Source of the DNA: Bog-473 sp963821755
Lineage (GTDB): Bacteria > Actinomycetota > Acidimicrobiia > Acidimicrobiales > RAAP-2
Assembly (NCBI GenBank): GCA_963821755.1
Contig: CAWGEX010000005.1
Coordinates: 806,001-870,000 of the forward strand
Direction of reading: 5' to 3'
Length of the DNA: 64,000 nucleotides
A program made the position numbers and the translations under genes. Shown piece after piece: positions 8,486 through 15,477 of the stretch; positions within the stretch are counted from its first letter, which is position 1, and every line of letters begins with the position of its first letter. The notes below the pieces were generated by a model, which saw only the letters and a program-made list of their open reading frames with translations, was not told the DNA's origin and did not search any database.

Positions 8486-9121
8486 TCAACTATGACGCCG
8501 GCGGAGGCCGAAAGGGTTCGGAGGAATCCATCACGAGATGCGGGTTCGATTCTCGTCTGACCGGGGGCCGAGCACGAGCCGGCCGTTGGCTCGGCCTCTC
8601 CGTCGTCCTCTACAGCGACCGAGTCGTGGCGGCGAAACGTCCGTCTGCGATGCCGTTGACCGCACCCGTACTCAGACCGGAGCGGCGAACTACCCTGCCG
8701 CCGCAGAAATTGCCGGGCCTCGGCGGGCCGCCGGACCCCAAAGGATGAGTTCGCAACCTGCCCGCAACTGATCAGCACCCTTGTTAGGTCAGACTCTGAG
8801 CCGTAGCCCAGGGAGGAAGGCTGCATTGGGGCCATCTCCTCCTGCAGTGCGCGACGAAGTGACCCAACCTCCCCCCGGCGGCGCTTCGTCGCGCCTCTGT
8901 ACCGGGGGCAGCGAGCTCGAACACGTATCGAACGTCGGAAGGCTTCTCTGAGCAGACCCTGCCAGGCGGCGGGTTGTAGATCTTTCACAAGTGCCGACCG
9001 GCGACGGCTTGGTTGAAGGCGCTCAGCCGCGCTCGACGCCAACGTATGGATATTCACACTGAACGCGACTTTCCGGTGCTGCAGGTAACTTGCTATCCAG
9101 CGATCAATGGAGGGCCAGCTC
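8486..9121. other. 636-base gap between divergent genes
   Basis: No gene is supported. The left part (8530-8555) holds a short T-arm-like sequence (see rejected items). The right end holds the Shine-Dalgarno of the thiolase (GGAGGG, 9109-9114). Promoters for the secreted pair (minus) and the thiolase (plus) should lie here, but I cannot identify their hexamers with confidence. Confidence 0.4.
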
Positions 9122-10360
9122 ATGACTGATGCTTTCATTCTCGGGGGCGTTCGAACACCGGTTGGACGGTACGGGGGCTCCCTCTCGCACCTGCGTACCG
9201 ATGATCTTTTGGGACGGACGATGATCGCGGCGTGCGAGCGGGTGGGCGTCCCTCTCGACCACATTGAGGACATCACTGCCGGTTGTGTGAACACCGCGCA
9301 CGAAGGGATGGGCGACGTTGCACGATGGGGTGCCCTCGCCGCTGGTTTTCCGGACTCTGTTCCTGCGGTCACCATCAACCGTTTCTGTGCGTCGTCGTTG
9401 ACCGGTGCAATCGCCATTGCGCATGCCATCCGATGCGACGAGCTCGGGGTCGGCCTCGCCGGAGGCGTTGAGTCGATGTCCCGCTCGGGCTGGGCCCAGA
9501 TGAAGGGCGATGCGCCGTTCAGTCCGCGAGGGCCCGTGCTCCTGCTCGACACCATGTGGGCGGGCGCTGGTGGACCGCCCAACCCGGTGCTCCTGGCCCG
9601 CAATGCGTACGTCGAAATGATCAAGACGGCTCAGAATGTGGCCGACCGGTATGAACTCTCACGTGAAGAGATCGACGCTTTCGCGTTTCGATCGCACCAG
9701 CACGCCGCCGCCGCACGCGACTCGGGTCGTCTGGCCGCCGAGATCCATCCCGTTGAAATCTCCGGCACGCGCAAGGAGCCGAGTCGAGTGTTCGAGCACG
9801 ATGAGCTCATCCGGGGTGACACGTCAGCCCAGCAGCTGGCAAAGCTTCCCCCCCAACCCAACACCACGCAGATGACCGCTGGGAACTCCTCAGCCCTCAG
9901 CGACGGTGCCAGCGCGGTGGTCCTCGCCAGCGGCAACGCCGCCGAAGCCCTCGGAATTGAACCGCTAGCCCGGGTAGTGGCGTCGGCTACCTACGCCCTC
10001 GACCCTCAATTCATGGGGATCGCACCGGCCTTCGCCATAGCGAATGCCCTCAAGCGGGCAAAACTGGAGCCCCAAGACATCGACGTCTGGGAAGTACATG
10101 AGGCCTTCGCGGCCCAGGCACTCGGCGTGCTGCGCGAGTTGCCAGTCCAACTTGACGGATTCGAGGTGCCGGACGAGCGACTCAATCCGAACGGCGGGGC
10201 AGTGGCGATTGGCCATCCGTTCGGATCGTCGGGGACCCGATACGTCCTGACGCTGGCCACAGAGTTACGCCTCCGAGATGTTCGCTACGGGGTACTCGGA
10301 GTCTGCGTCGGATCAGGTCAAGGAGTGGCCCTAGTCCTGGAGAACCCCCGCACCAAGTAG
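9122..10360 (+). CDS. Thiolase family protein (acetyl-CoA C-acyltransferase)
   Basis: A 412-residue type II thiolase, which condenses or cleaves acyl-CoA thioesters. The nucleophilic Cys is in 'INRFCASSL' (about residue 90). The catalytic His is in 'EVHEAFAAQ', a second active-site His is in 'GGAVAIGHPFGSSG', and the proton-shuttling Cys is in 'GVCVGSGQG'. All the expected residues are present. I chose the ATG at 9122, eight bases after GGAGGG, over an in-frame ATG at 9107 that lies before that site. No beta-oxidation partner is adjacent, so a role in fatty acid degradation is only likely. It faces the VOC gene across a palindrome. Confidence 0.93.
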   Translation: MTDAFILGGVRTPVGRYGGSLSHLRTDDLLGRTMIAACERVGVPLDHIEDITAGCVNTAHEGMGDVARWGALAAGFPDSVPAVTINRFCASSLTGAIAIAHAIRCDELGVGLAGGVESMSRSGWAQMKGDAPFSPRGPVLLLDTMWAGAGGPPNPVLLARNAYVEMIKTAQNVADRYELSREEIDAFAFRSHQHAAAARDSGRLAAEIHPVEISGTRKEPSRVFEHDELIRGDTSAQQLAKLPPQPNTTQMTAGNSSALSDGASAVVLASGNAAEALGIEPLARVVASATYALDPQFMGIAPAFAIANALKRAKLEPQDIDVWEVHEAFAAQALGVLRELPVQLDGFEVPDERLNPNGGAVAIGHPFGSSGTRYVLTLATELRLRDVRYGVLGVCVGSGQGVALVLENPRTK

Positions 10361-10480
10361 CTGGACCGGACTCATCGACGCGGTACCCCTGGCGAGGTAG
10401 GGGCGGTGAGTTGATTCGAGTGGAGTTTCTTGAGCGCGACGCGGGAGCGAGTGTGTTGTGGGCGCGGGATCCAAACCTTG

Positions 10481-10498
10481 GGGCCGCTCGAGCGGCCC
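10481..10498. terminator. 18-bp perfect palindrome between convergent genes
   Basis: GGGCCGCTCGAGCGGCCC is a perfect inverted repeat between the ends of the thiolase (plus) and the VOC protein (minus). As RNA it would fold into a short GC-rich hairpin from either strand. There is no T-tract, which is common for actinobacterial terminators. Confidence 0.5.
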
Positions 10499-10537
10499 AC
10501 ATATGACGGTAGGACGATTCTGAGTCGGACCGGCCGC

Positions 10538-10978
10538 TCACACGGTCGGATCGACGCAATTGAACATCCAGCGCACGCCAAACCTGTCAGCACACGTACC
10601 CCAATAGGCACCCCAAGGCATGTCCTGCAACCCGAACAAATCGCTTCCGCCGTCAGAGAGCAACCGGAACAATCGATCGGTCTCGGCTCTTTCTTCGAGC
10701 TCGAGATTGATCGTCATGTTGTTCCCAACCCTCAATTGATGGCCCTGGGACTCCAGCAGGTCCGTTGCCATCAGCACGTGACCGCCGAGAATCGGCAGCT
10801 CAATGTGCATGATCAGGTTCTTCTCCTCGTCTGAAAGCATGGGCATGTTCGGATCGGCGGGCATGTCTCCGATACGCGAAATCGGTTCTACGAATTCGGT
10901 ACCGAAGGCTGAGCGATAGAAATGAAAGGCCTCTTCGGTATTGCCCATGAAGTTCAGATACGTGCTGACTCGGACCAT
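10538..10978 (-). CDS. VOC / PhnB-like glyoxalase-fold protein
   Basis: 146 residues with the features of the PhnB-type vicinal-oxygen-chelate family ('3-demethylubiquinone-9 3-methyltransferase'-like in older annotation). It opens 'STYLNFMGNTEEAFHFYRSAFGTEF', has 'HIELPILGGHVLMATD' in the middle and 'WGAYWGTCADRFGVRWMFNC' at the end, which is the usual C-terminal signature. The fold is a pair of beta-alpha-beta-beta-beta modules. These proteins bind metals or small ligands; many have no known reaction. Cytosolic. The start at 10978 is followed upstream by a 300-base non-coding region. Confidence 0.88.
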   Translation of the reverse strand: MVRVSTYLNFMGNTEEAFHFYRSAFGTEFVEPISRIGDMPADPNMPMLSDEEKNLIMHIELPILGGHVLMATDLLESQGHQLRVGNNMTINLELEERAETDRLFRLLSDGGSDLFGLQDMPWGAYWGTCADRFGVRWMFNCVDPTV

Positions 10979-11278
10979 TCCATTTCCTTTCGCTGGGCTC
11001 TGACTCGCTTGTCCAGATCATCGCTAACAAGCGCGACCTACTTGACCTCACGTCAGAGTAGACCTAATGGTGTTGTACGAACGTCTGATCTGCAACTTCG
11101 GTATCGATCGGACTCGCCGCCGGTATTTGGGCATGAGCGCGATGCGTTTGGTATGACCGATTTGCGCCCGGCACCTCGCGAAATTGACGACGAAACGAAC
11201 CAACGCCGAGAAGGATCTCGCCCGCCGTGTCTTCTGAGCAGCCACCCATGTCGACGTCAGGCGGCCGGTTGTTGCGTG
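10979..11278. other. 300-base gap
   Basis: Lies upstream of the VOC gene and downstream of the SDR gene, both on the minus strand. I see no frame or hairpin worth calling. Confidence 0.35.
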
Positions 11279-12073
11279 TTACAGCATGACCTTCCCACCG
11301 GCGAGGTCGAGGGTGACACCAGTAATCCACGATGAGGCAGACGATGCGAGAAAGAGCGTGGCGGCAGCGACGTCCTGAGGTTGGCCTATTCGCCCGAGGG
11401 GAAAGGTTTCGCCCAGGGCTTTCCGTTGGGCTTCTGGCACCCATGAGCGCATCTTGTCGTTCTCGATCGCCGACGGTGCGATGCAATTGATCCGAACACC
11501 ATCCGGGCCGAACTCGGCAGCCAGGTGACGGCTGAAGGCAACGACTCCCGCCTTGGCCGCGGCGTACGCAGCCGAGGACTTGGCGGCTTGCCGGGCGGCC
11601 GCCGAAGCCATGGTGATGATCACTCCGGAACGTCGGTCAATCATTCCCGGGAGAAAGGTTGAGACGGTAAGGAAGGTCGACGTGAGATCAGTCTCGATGA
11701 CTTCGCGCCAGTGCGCGCTGGTCTCGGTGTTGGTGGGAACTGGCATGCCGTTGCCACCGGCGAAGACGGCCAGGATGTCAACGGAGCCGAACGCGTCGTC
11801 AGTCTGTTGTCGCAGGGACGACAGGTCATTCTCGACGGTGCAGTCAGCGACCACGCCGAGGACCTGCGCTCCAACACCACGAACGGCCTCAACGGTGCCG
11901 TCGATCGCCCCCCGGTCGCGTCCGACGACCACGACAGAGGCGTGATTGGCCCCGAGAGCAACAGCGCTGGCAGCACCGATTCCCCTGGAGCTGCCGGTGA
12001 CCACGGCAACTTTGCCCGCGAGGTCCGGATAGGTGGCGGTGGTGGGTGTCCAATCGGTACGGATCTGGGTCAT
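11279..12073 (-). CDS. SDR family oxidoreductase
   Basis: 264 residues of the classical short-chain dehydrogenase/reductase family. The Rossmann nucleotide loop is 'VTGSSRGIG'; the catalytic tetrad includes Ser in 'ITMASAAARQ' and Tyr/Lys in 'AAYAAAKAG'. 'WITGVTLDLAGG' is the usual C-terminal block. The Arg in the 'SSRGIG' loop suggests NADP(H), by analogy. It has a good Shine-Dalgarno (GGAGGT, seven bases before the ATG). It follows the NTF2-like gene on the same strand at 78 bases, so the two probably form an operon under the divergent MarR regulator. Confidence 0.9.
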   Translation of the reverse strand: MTQIRTDWTPTTATYPDLAGKVAVVTGSSRGIGAASAVALGANHASVVVVGRDRGAIDGTVEAVRGVGAQVLGVVADCTVENDLSSLRQQTDDAFGSVDILAVFAGGNGMPVPTNTETSAHWREVIETDLTSTFLTVSTFLPGMIDRRSGVIITMASAAARQAAKSSAAYAAAKAGVVAFSRHLAAEFGPDGVRINCIAPSAIENDKMRSWVPEAQRKALGETFPLGRIGQPQDVAAATLFLASSASSWITGVTLDLAGGKVML

Positions 12074-12151
12074 GGTGTTACCTCCGTGAGCTCGTGATCT
12101 GCGTCGGGTGCCTGAGGTAGCGCGGTACCCGTTGGAACGAGTGGGTGATCG

Positions 12152-12580
12152 TCACGCCCGGCGCGTCGGCGCTGAGGTCGGGATGGGAGGTGATCCGCGG
12201 ACGCCGGCTATGAAGCTCATGTGGATGGCGGCCAGTCGCCAGCTTCCTGAGCTGTTGACGATGGCGAGCGTGGCGCGTACGGCATCGGGGATGGGTTGAC
12301 CGTGGTAGGAGCCGCGGGTGTTGTTTTGGGCGGTGACGAGTGCGACTTCGGCGTAGCGGTGGATCTGGATCTGCTCGAGGTCGAAGGTCTCATAGGTCAA
12401 GCCTTGACGATGGCGGGCCAGCCATGCCTCCTTGGGGAGGATGAACCCGAGCGGACCGACACCGTAGAAGTCGTCCGTGAGGAGGTCCTCGAGCTTCCCG
12501 TTGTCTCCGGAACGTTCGGCGGAAGTCCATTCGGAGAGGAACCAGGCGATTGGCCCGGCTGTTTTGATCTCAGTCATCAC
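12152..12580 (-). CDS. Nuclear transport factor 2 / SnoaL-like protein
   Basis: 142 residues with the cone-like NTF2 fold pattern: an N-terminal helix ('FLSEWTSAERSGDNGKLEDLLTDDFYGVGPLGF'), then 'LEQIQIHRYAEVALVTAQNNTRGSYHG' and 'ATLAIVNSSGSWRLAAIHMSFI', as in DUF4440 or SnoaL-like proteins. Members are isomerases, hydrolases, dehydratases or ligand-binding proteins, so no reaction can be assigned. The start is GTG at 12580 or the immediately following ATG. It is preceded by a very good promoter (12645-12673) that overlaps a dyad likely bound by the divergent MarR protein. It is probably cotranscribed with the SDR. Confidence 0.8.
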   Translation of the reverse strand: MMTEIKTAGPIAWFLSEWTSAERSGDNGKLEDLLTDDFYGVGPLGFILPKEAWLARHRQGLTYETFDLEQIQIHRYAEVALVTAQNNTRGSYHGQPIPDAVRATLAIVNSSGSWRLAAIHMSFIAGVRGSPPIPTSAPTRRA

Positions 12581-12644
12581 GTTCGTCTTCGCCTGAATGA
12601 CGGACGGTCGAAACGGTTCGCACCCAAGCCTTCATGATCCATTA

Positions 12645-12673
12645 AGCATAGAGGACTAAAACTTAGAAGTCAA
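12645..12673 (-). promoter_or_regulatory. Sigma-70-type promoter of the NTF2-SDR operon
   Basis: On the minus strand TTGACT (12668-12673) is followed after exactly 17 bases by TATGCT (12645-12650), close to consensus and correctly placed for the gene starting at 12580. The -35 overlaps the dyad at 12661-12670. Confidence 0.7.
12661..12670. promoter_or_regulatory. Candidate MarR operator
   Basis: ACTTAGAAGT is an inverted repeat (ACTT, two bases, AAGT) overlapping the -35 of the NTF2-SDR promoter and 40 bases before the MarR start. A second perfect palindrome, CGATGCATCG, lies at 12685-12694 closer to the MarR gene. Binding by the MarR protein is inferred from position. Confidence 0.45.
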
Positions 12674-12698
12674 ATGATTAGAGATCGATGCATCGTGG

Positions 12699-12704
12699 TA
12701 TTCT
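12699..12704 (+). promoter_or_regulatory. -10 element for the MarR gene, implying a leaderless mRNA
   Basis: TATTCT ends five bases before the ATG at 12710, so transcription would start at or next to the start codon. No Shine-Dalgarno is visible, consistent with a leaderless transcript. The -35 is weak. Confidence 0.45.
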
Positions 12705-12709
12705 GAGCC

Positions 12710-13183
12710 ATGCCACCATTTCCTGCACCCATCGGCCTGCGGTTGGCCCGCGTCTCCCGGGCCATAAGCCGGGCCTTCGACGACACGCTGGTCGAGGCGG
12801 GAGGATCACTCCCGGCGTGGTTGGTGATCCTCAATCTCAAGACCCGGCGATTGGCCAACCAGCGAGAGTTGGCCGAGGCGGTGGGCATCCGAGAGGCCAC
12901 CCTCACCCATCACCTCAATGCGATGGAGGTCGGTGGCCTCATCACCCGCCGGCGCGACATGGCCAACCGTCGGATCCATGTGGTTGAACTGACCGAGTCG
13001 GGAGAGGCCGCCTTCCTGCGTCTGCGCAAAGCCGCCGTGGCGTTCGACCAGCAGCTCCGTGGGGGCATGACCGATGAGGAGATCGCGAGCCTTCAAGGCG
13101 CGCTCGACCAGCTGGCCCAGAACGTCGGAACGTTCGAGAACACGTCCCACCCGTGGTTGGGACTCATGGACGACAAGCCGTGA
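12710..13183 (+). CDS. MarR family transcriptional regulator
   Basis: 157 residues. A winged-helix core with 'NQRELAEAVGIREATLTHHLNAMEVGGLITRRRDMANRRIHVVELTESG' covers the recognition helix and the wing (the Asp-x-x-x-Arg-Arg pattern of MarR proteins), flanked by the dimerisation helices. It should be a homodimeric repressor that releases DNA on binding a small phenolic or lipophilic ligand. It is divergent from the NTF2-SDR operon and very probably controls it and itself. An inverted repeat lies over the shared control region. Confidence 0.93.
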   Translation: MPPFPAPIGLRLARVSRAISRAFDDTLVEAGGSLPAWLVILNLKTRRLANQRELAEAVGIREATLTHHLNAMEVGGLITRRRDMANRRIHVVELTESGEAAFLRLRKAAVAFDQQLRGGMTDEEIASLQGALDQLAQNVGTFENTSHPWLGLMDDKP

Positions 13184-13479
13184 TCGGACCAATCAAATTC
13201 GACGATGCGATGCGATGCGGAAGTGGACGATGCGGTTCCCTCACAAGGAACCGCTCGGGTGTATCCGTCCGCTGGGCTTGCGCGTGGCAGTTTCGGCGCA
13301 GCTCGGAGCGGGCCTAATACCAACGACTACGCCTTCTACAGTCCACCGGTGCAATCACACTCATCCACTGGTCACCGTTCGTCGTTGATGATCAGACCGC
13401 TGCTCGATCCTCTTGGAAGTGAGGATGCAACCTTGGGGCACCGGTTCCGACACCCGTACCAGCCTCTAGGGGCTCGGAA
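13184..13479. other. Gap between convergent MarR and DUF6941-like genes
   Basis: About 300 bases with no convincing gene. I see no strong terminator hairpin. Confidence 0.3.
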
Positions 13480-13884
13480 CTACCAATTCTTCGGGCGGTC
13501 CAACTCTGCCCACAGCCGGATTCTGTAAAGCTCGACGCCGTCATTGACAAACACGATGGAGTGAGAGCCAGCTGAAGGGATCTGCAATTGATCCTTGGGA
13601 ACCCTCCGCACATGCCACGCTGGCATTTCGGTAGGTCGCGCCGAGTAGGCGAAGTTTTTCAAATTGACGATGGATCCGAATGTTTTCGCATCGCCGGTTT
13701 TCAAGCCCACGTAGATTTCGAACTCCTTGTCGATGTCAGCCGTCTCGAGGACAACGATGAGAACTAAAGGGTTCCTCAGCGGAGCTGGGTAGCTCGAAGC
13801 GGACACGCTCGTGATTCCGACACCTACCAACCTCCCATCTGTCACATCCTCTTCCTCGCAGAGAAACGCTGAGGCGATCCTCAT
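13480..13884 (-). CDS. DUF6941-like hypothetical protein (134 aa)
   Basis: The opening 'MRIASAFLCEEEDVTDGRLVGVGITSVSASSYPAPLRNPLVLIVVLE' closely matches the layout I associate with the DUF6941 family (small beta-rich proteins beginning with a Met-x-Ile-Ala-Ser-Ala-x-Leu-Cys pattern followed by 'DGRL'). The C-terminus has 'SIVFVNDGVELYRIRLWAE', also typical. The function of the family is not known to me. It is predicted to be a soluble beta-sandwich. No membrane segment or signal peptide. It stands alone. Confidence 0.6.
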   Translation of the reverse strand: MRIASAFLCEEEDVTDGRLVGVGITSVSASSYPAPLRNPLVLIVVLETADIDKEFEIYVGLKTGDAKTFGSIVNLKNFAYSARPTEMPAWHVRRVPKDQLQIPSAGSHSIVFVNDGVELYRIRLWAELDRPKNW

Positions 13885-14315
13885 GAGATAGCCAACCCGT
13901 TTCGGTGTCTTACGAAGCTTGTCCTTTCGACCTTGTTGTTCATTGACCGCACCTCCGTCTTTGACTATTGAAACTGGTCGCTTGACGGGCGAACTTCCAC
14001 ATCGTTTACGTCCACATTCAGTGTGAAGGCTGGAATGAGTGTCGTCGAGGTGGGTAACTCACAAGCATCACTAGAGTTACCACTACCAGGTTCGGGGCTG
14101 CACACTTCGGTTGGGCTGGTGGAGAACACGATTGACTACTGAAGACGATCACCCGCCCTACATCCCGCTACTGATTCAAATGGCACGCCAGCGTGCGACG
14201 ACAGAGCACCGAGTATTTGGAACCCTTGCGATCAAGCGTCACCTCGCCAAGTCGCCACCAGCGGATGATCGCAAGGGCCTGTAAGAATCGTCGTCGTGCG
14301 ACGATGGAGGTTGCG
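13885..14315. other. 431-base gap
   Basis: No supported gene. Lower in GC than the surroundings. A good Shine-Dalgarno for the next gene (GGAGG, 14306-14310) lies at the right edge. Confidence 0.35.
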
Positions 14316-14720
14316 ATGCCTGAGCACCCGAATGTCCAGAGGATCCGCGATGCGTATGCCGCGTTGGCCGAAGGTGATCTGCCTGAGGCTCTGAAGGACA
14401 TCGCACCTACCGCGACCTTTCATATCGGGGGCAGTGGTCCGCTGGGTGGCGACCGGACCGGTATCGAGAGCATCACCAGCGCGCTTGTGGGCGTGTTCGA
14501 GCTGACTGCGGGAACCCAGAAACTCGACATCACGAGTGTCTATGCCGACGACCGTCACGGCATCGTCGTGATGCGCGAAACAGCGAGCCGTCCCGACGGA
14601 GCCACACTCGACCTTGAGGAAGTGCACGTGCTTGCCATCGATGATGACGGGCGTATCACCGACCTGTGGGACCTGCCGAGCGACCCGGAGGCGCATGATC
14701 GGTTTTTCGACGGTGAGTAG
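14316..14720 (+). CDS. Nuclear transport factor 2 / ketosteroid-isomerase-like protein
   Basis: 134 residues in the SnoaL-like/NTF2 superfamily: 'VQRIRDAYAALAEGDLPEALKDIAPTATFHIGG' is the usual N-terminal helix-strand. It is followed by 'IVVMRETASRPDGATLDLEEVHVLAIDDDGRITDLWDLPSDPEAHDRFF', the family's C-terminal pattern. I start it at the ATG at 14316, five bases after GGAGG; the longer upstream frame is basic and unlike the family. Enzyme or ligand binder; substrate unknown. It stands apart from the NTF2 gene at 12152 and is not closely similar to it. Confidence 0.85.
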   Translation: MPEHPNVQRIRDAYAALAEGDLPEALKDIAPTATFHIGGSGPLGGDRTGIESITSALVGVFELTAGTQKLDITSVYADDRHGIVVMRETASRPDGATLDLEEVHVLAIDDDGRITDLWDLPSDPEAHDRFFDGE

Positions 14721-14892
14721 GCGTCTTGCTCTCAAACGATTGCGCAGGATGGCTCGAGTGGTTCAGAGCCAGTGTGGTTCGGGCTGAAGGCGCGTCACTC
14801 GCCGGGCCTCACGCCGCGTAGCGGAAGGCGCCTATCCCCGTCCGAGCCAACGCCAAACGGTAGCTTCGAGGCAGCTCAACGAGGGGGTGAAC

Positions 14893-15072
14893 ATGGCGGT
14901 CAAAGTGATCACGGTACCGAGGACAACGATGAGATCCGATCCCGGGGACGAGGCCAGGCTGCTCCAAGAGGAGCTGAACGACAATGGCCCGCACATGGGT
15001 CGCCTGGTTCAGTTGCTTCCTGCGGTCGGCGAAGAGGACTGGTTGTTGGCGGTCTTCGATGTCGAAGACTGA
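14893..15072 (+). CDS. Small hypothetical protein (59 aa)
   Basis: Begins 'MAVKVITVPRTTMRSDPGDEARLLQEELND' and ends 'DWLLAVFDVED'. It has a GAGGGGG purine run six to eight bases before the ATG at 14893; an alternative GTG at 14887 lies inside that spacing. The protein is acidic at the C-terminus, with a predicted amphipathic helix in the middle. No family recognised and no membrane segment. Plausible small gene but unproven. Confidence 0.45.
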   Translation: MAVKVITVPRTTMRSDPGDEARLLQEELNDNGPHMGRLVQLLPAVGEEDWLLAVFDVED

Positions 15073-15477
15073 TCGCCGGAAACCGGGCCGTAGTGTCACC
15101 CGGCTGGTGAGGGCGAGGAGACGTCCTCCGATTCCTGATTCCTGATTCCTGATTCCTAGATCAAGCAACAGCGCCGACGACAGAGTCAGCATGATCGCCG
15201 CTTCCGCGGGACTCTCTTCGGCCCCGGCGCGGATGCAGTCGGCGGAGCCCTGATCTCGATCCCCGATGCTCCGGTCGCACGCACCTCCACGCGCAACCGC
15301 GAGGCGGGTCGGCCGGAGGCCAACGGCGGCCGGCGGGTCACGCGTGGCGCGGAGCTAGGCCGATCGCGACCGGCGCGGCAGGCAAATGGTGGCTTCCGGC
15401 GGCAGACGAGCCGAATCCTTGTCACAATGAGGGCCATCAGGTGACCGTGGCGGGGCCGAGGGGACGGAGCGTGCCGC
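15073..15477. other. 405-base gap marking the change from low- to high-density coding
   Basis: No supported gene. It contains the heptamer tandem repeat at 15130-15157 and, after it, a switch to consistently higher GC. Confidence 0.4.
15130..15157. repeat. Four perfect tandem copies of GATTCCT
   Basis: GATTCCT is repeated four times without a mismatch, an unusual simple repeat in such GC-rich DNA. It lies in non-coding DNA at the border between the loosely packed left part and the dense right part of the window. Copy number is likely to vary by slippage. Confidence 0.85.

Noticed and set aside
8525..8560. A sequence resembling the T-arm of a tRNA (GGGTTCGATTCTCG)
   Set aside because: The T-stem needs two wobble pairs, no matching acceptor strand lies upstream, and no D or anticodon arm can be folded.
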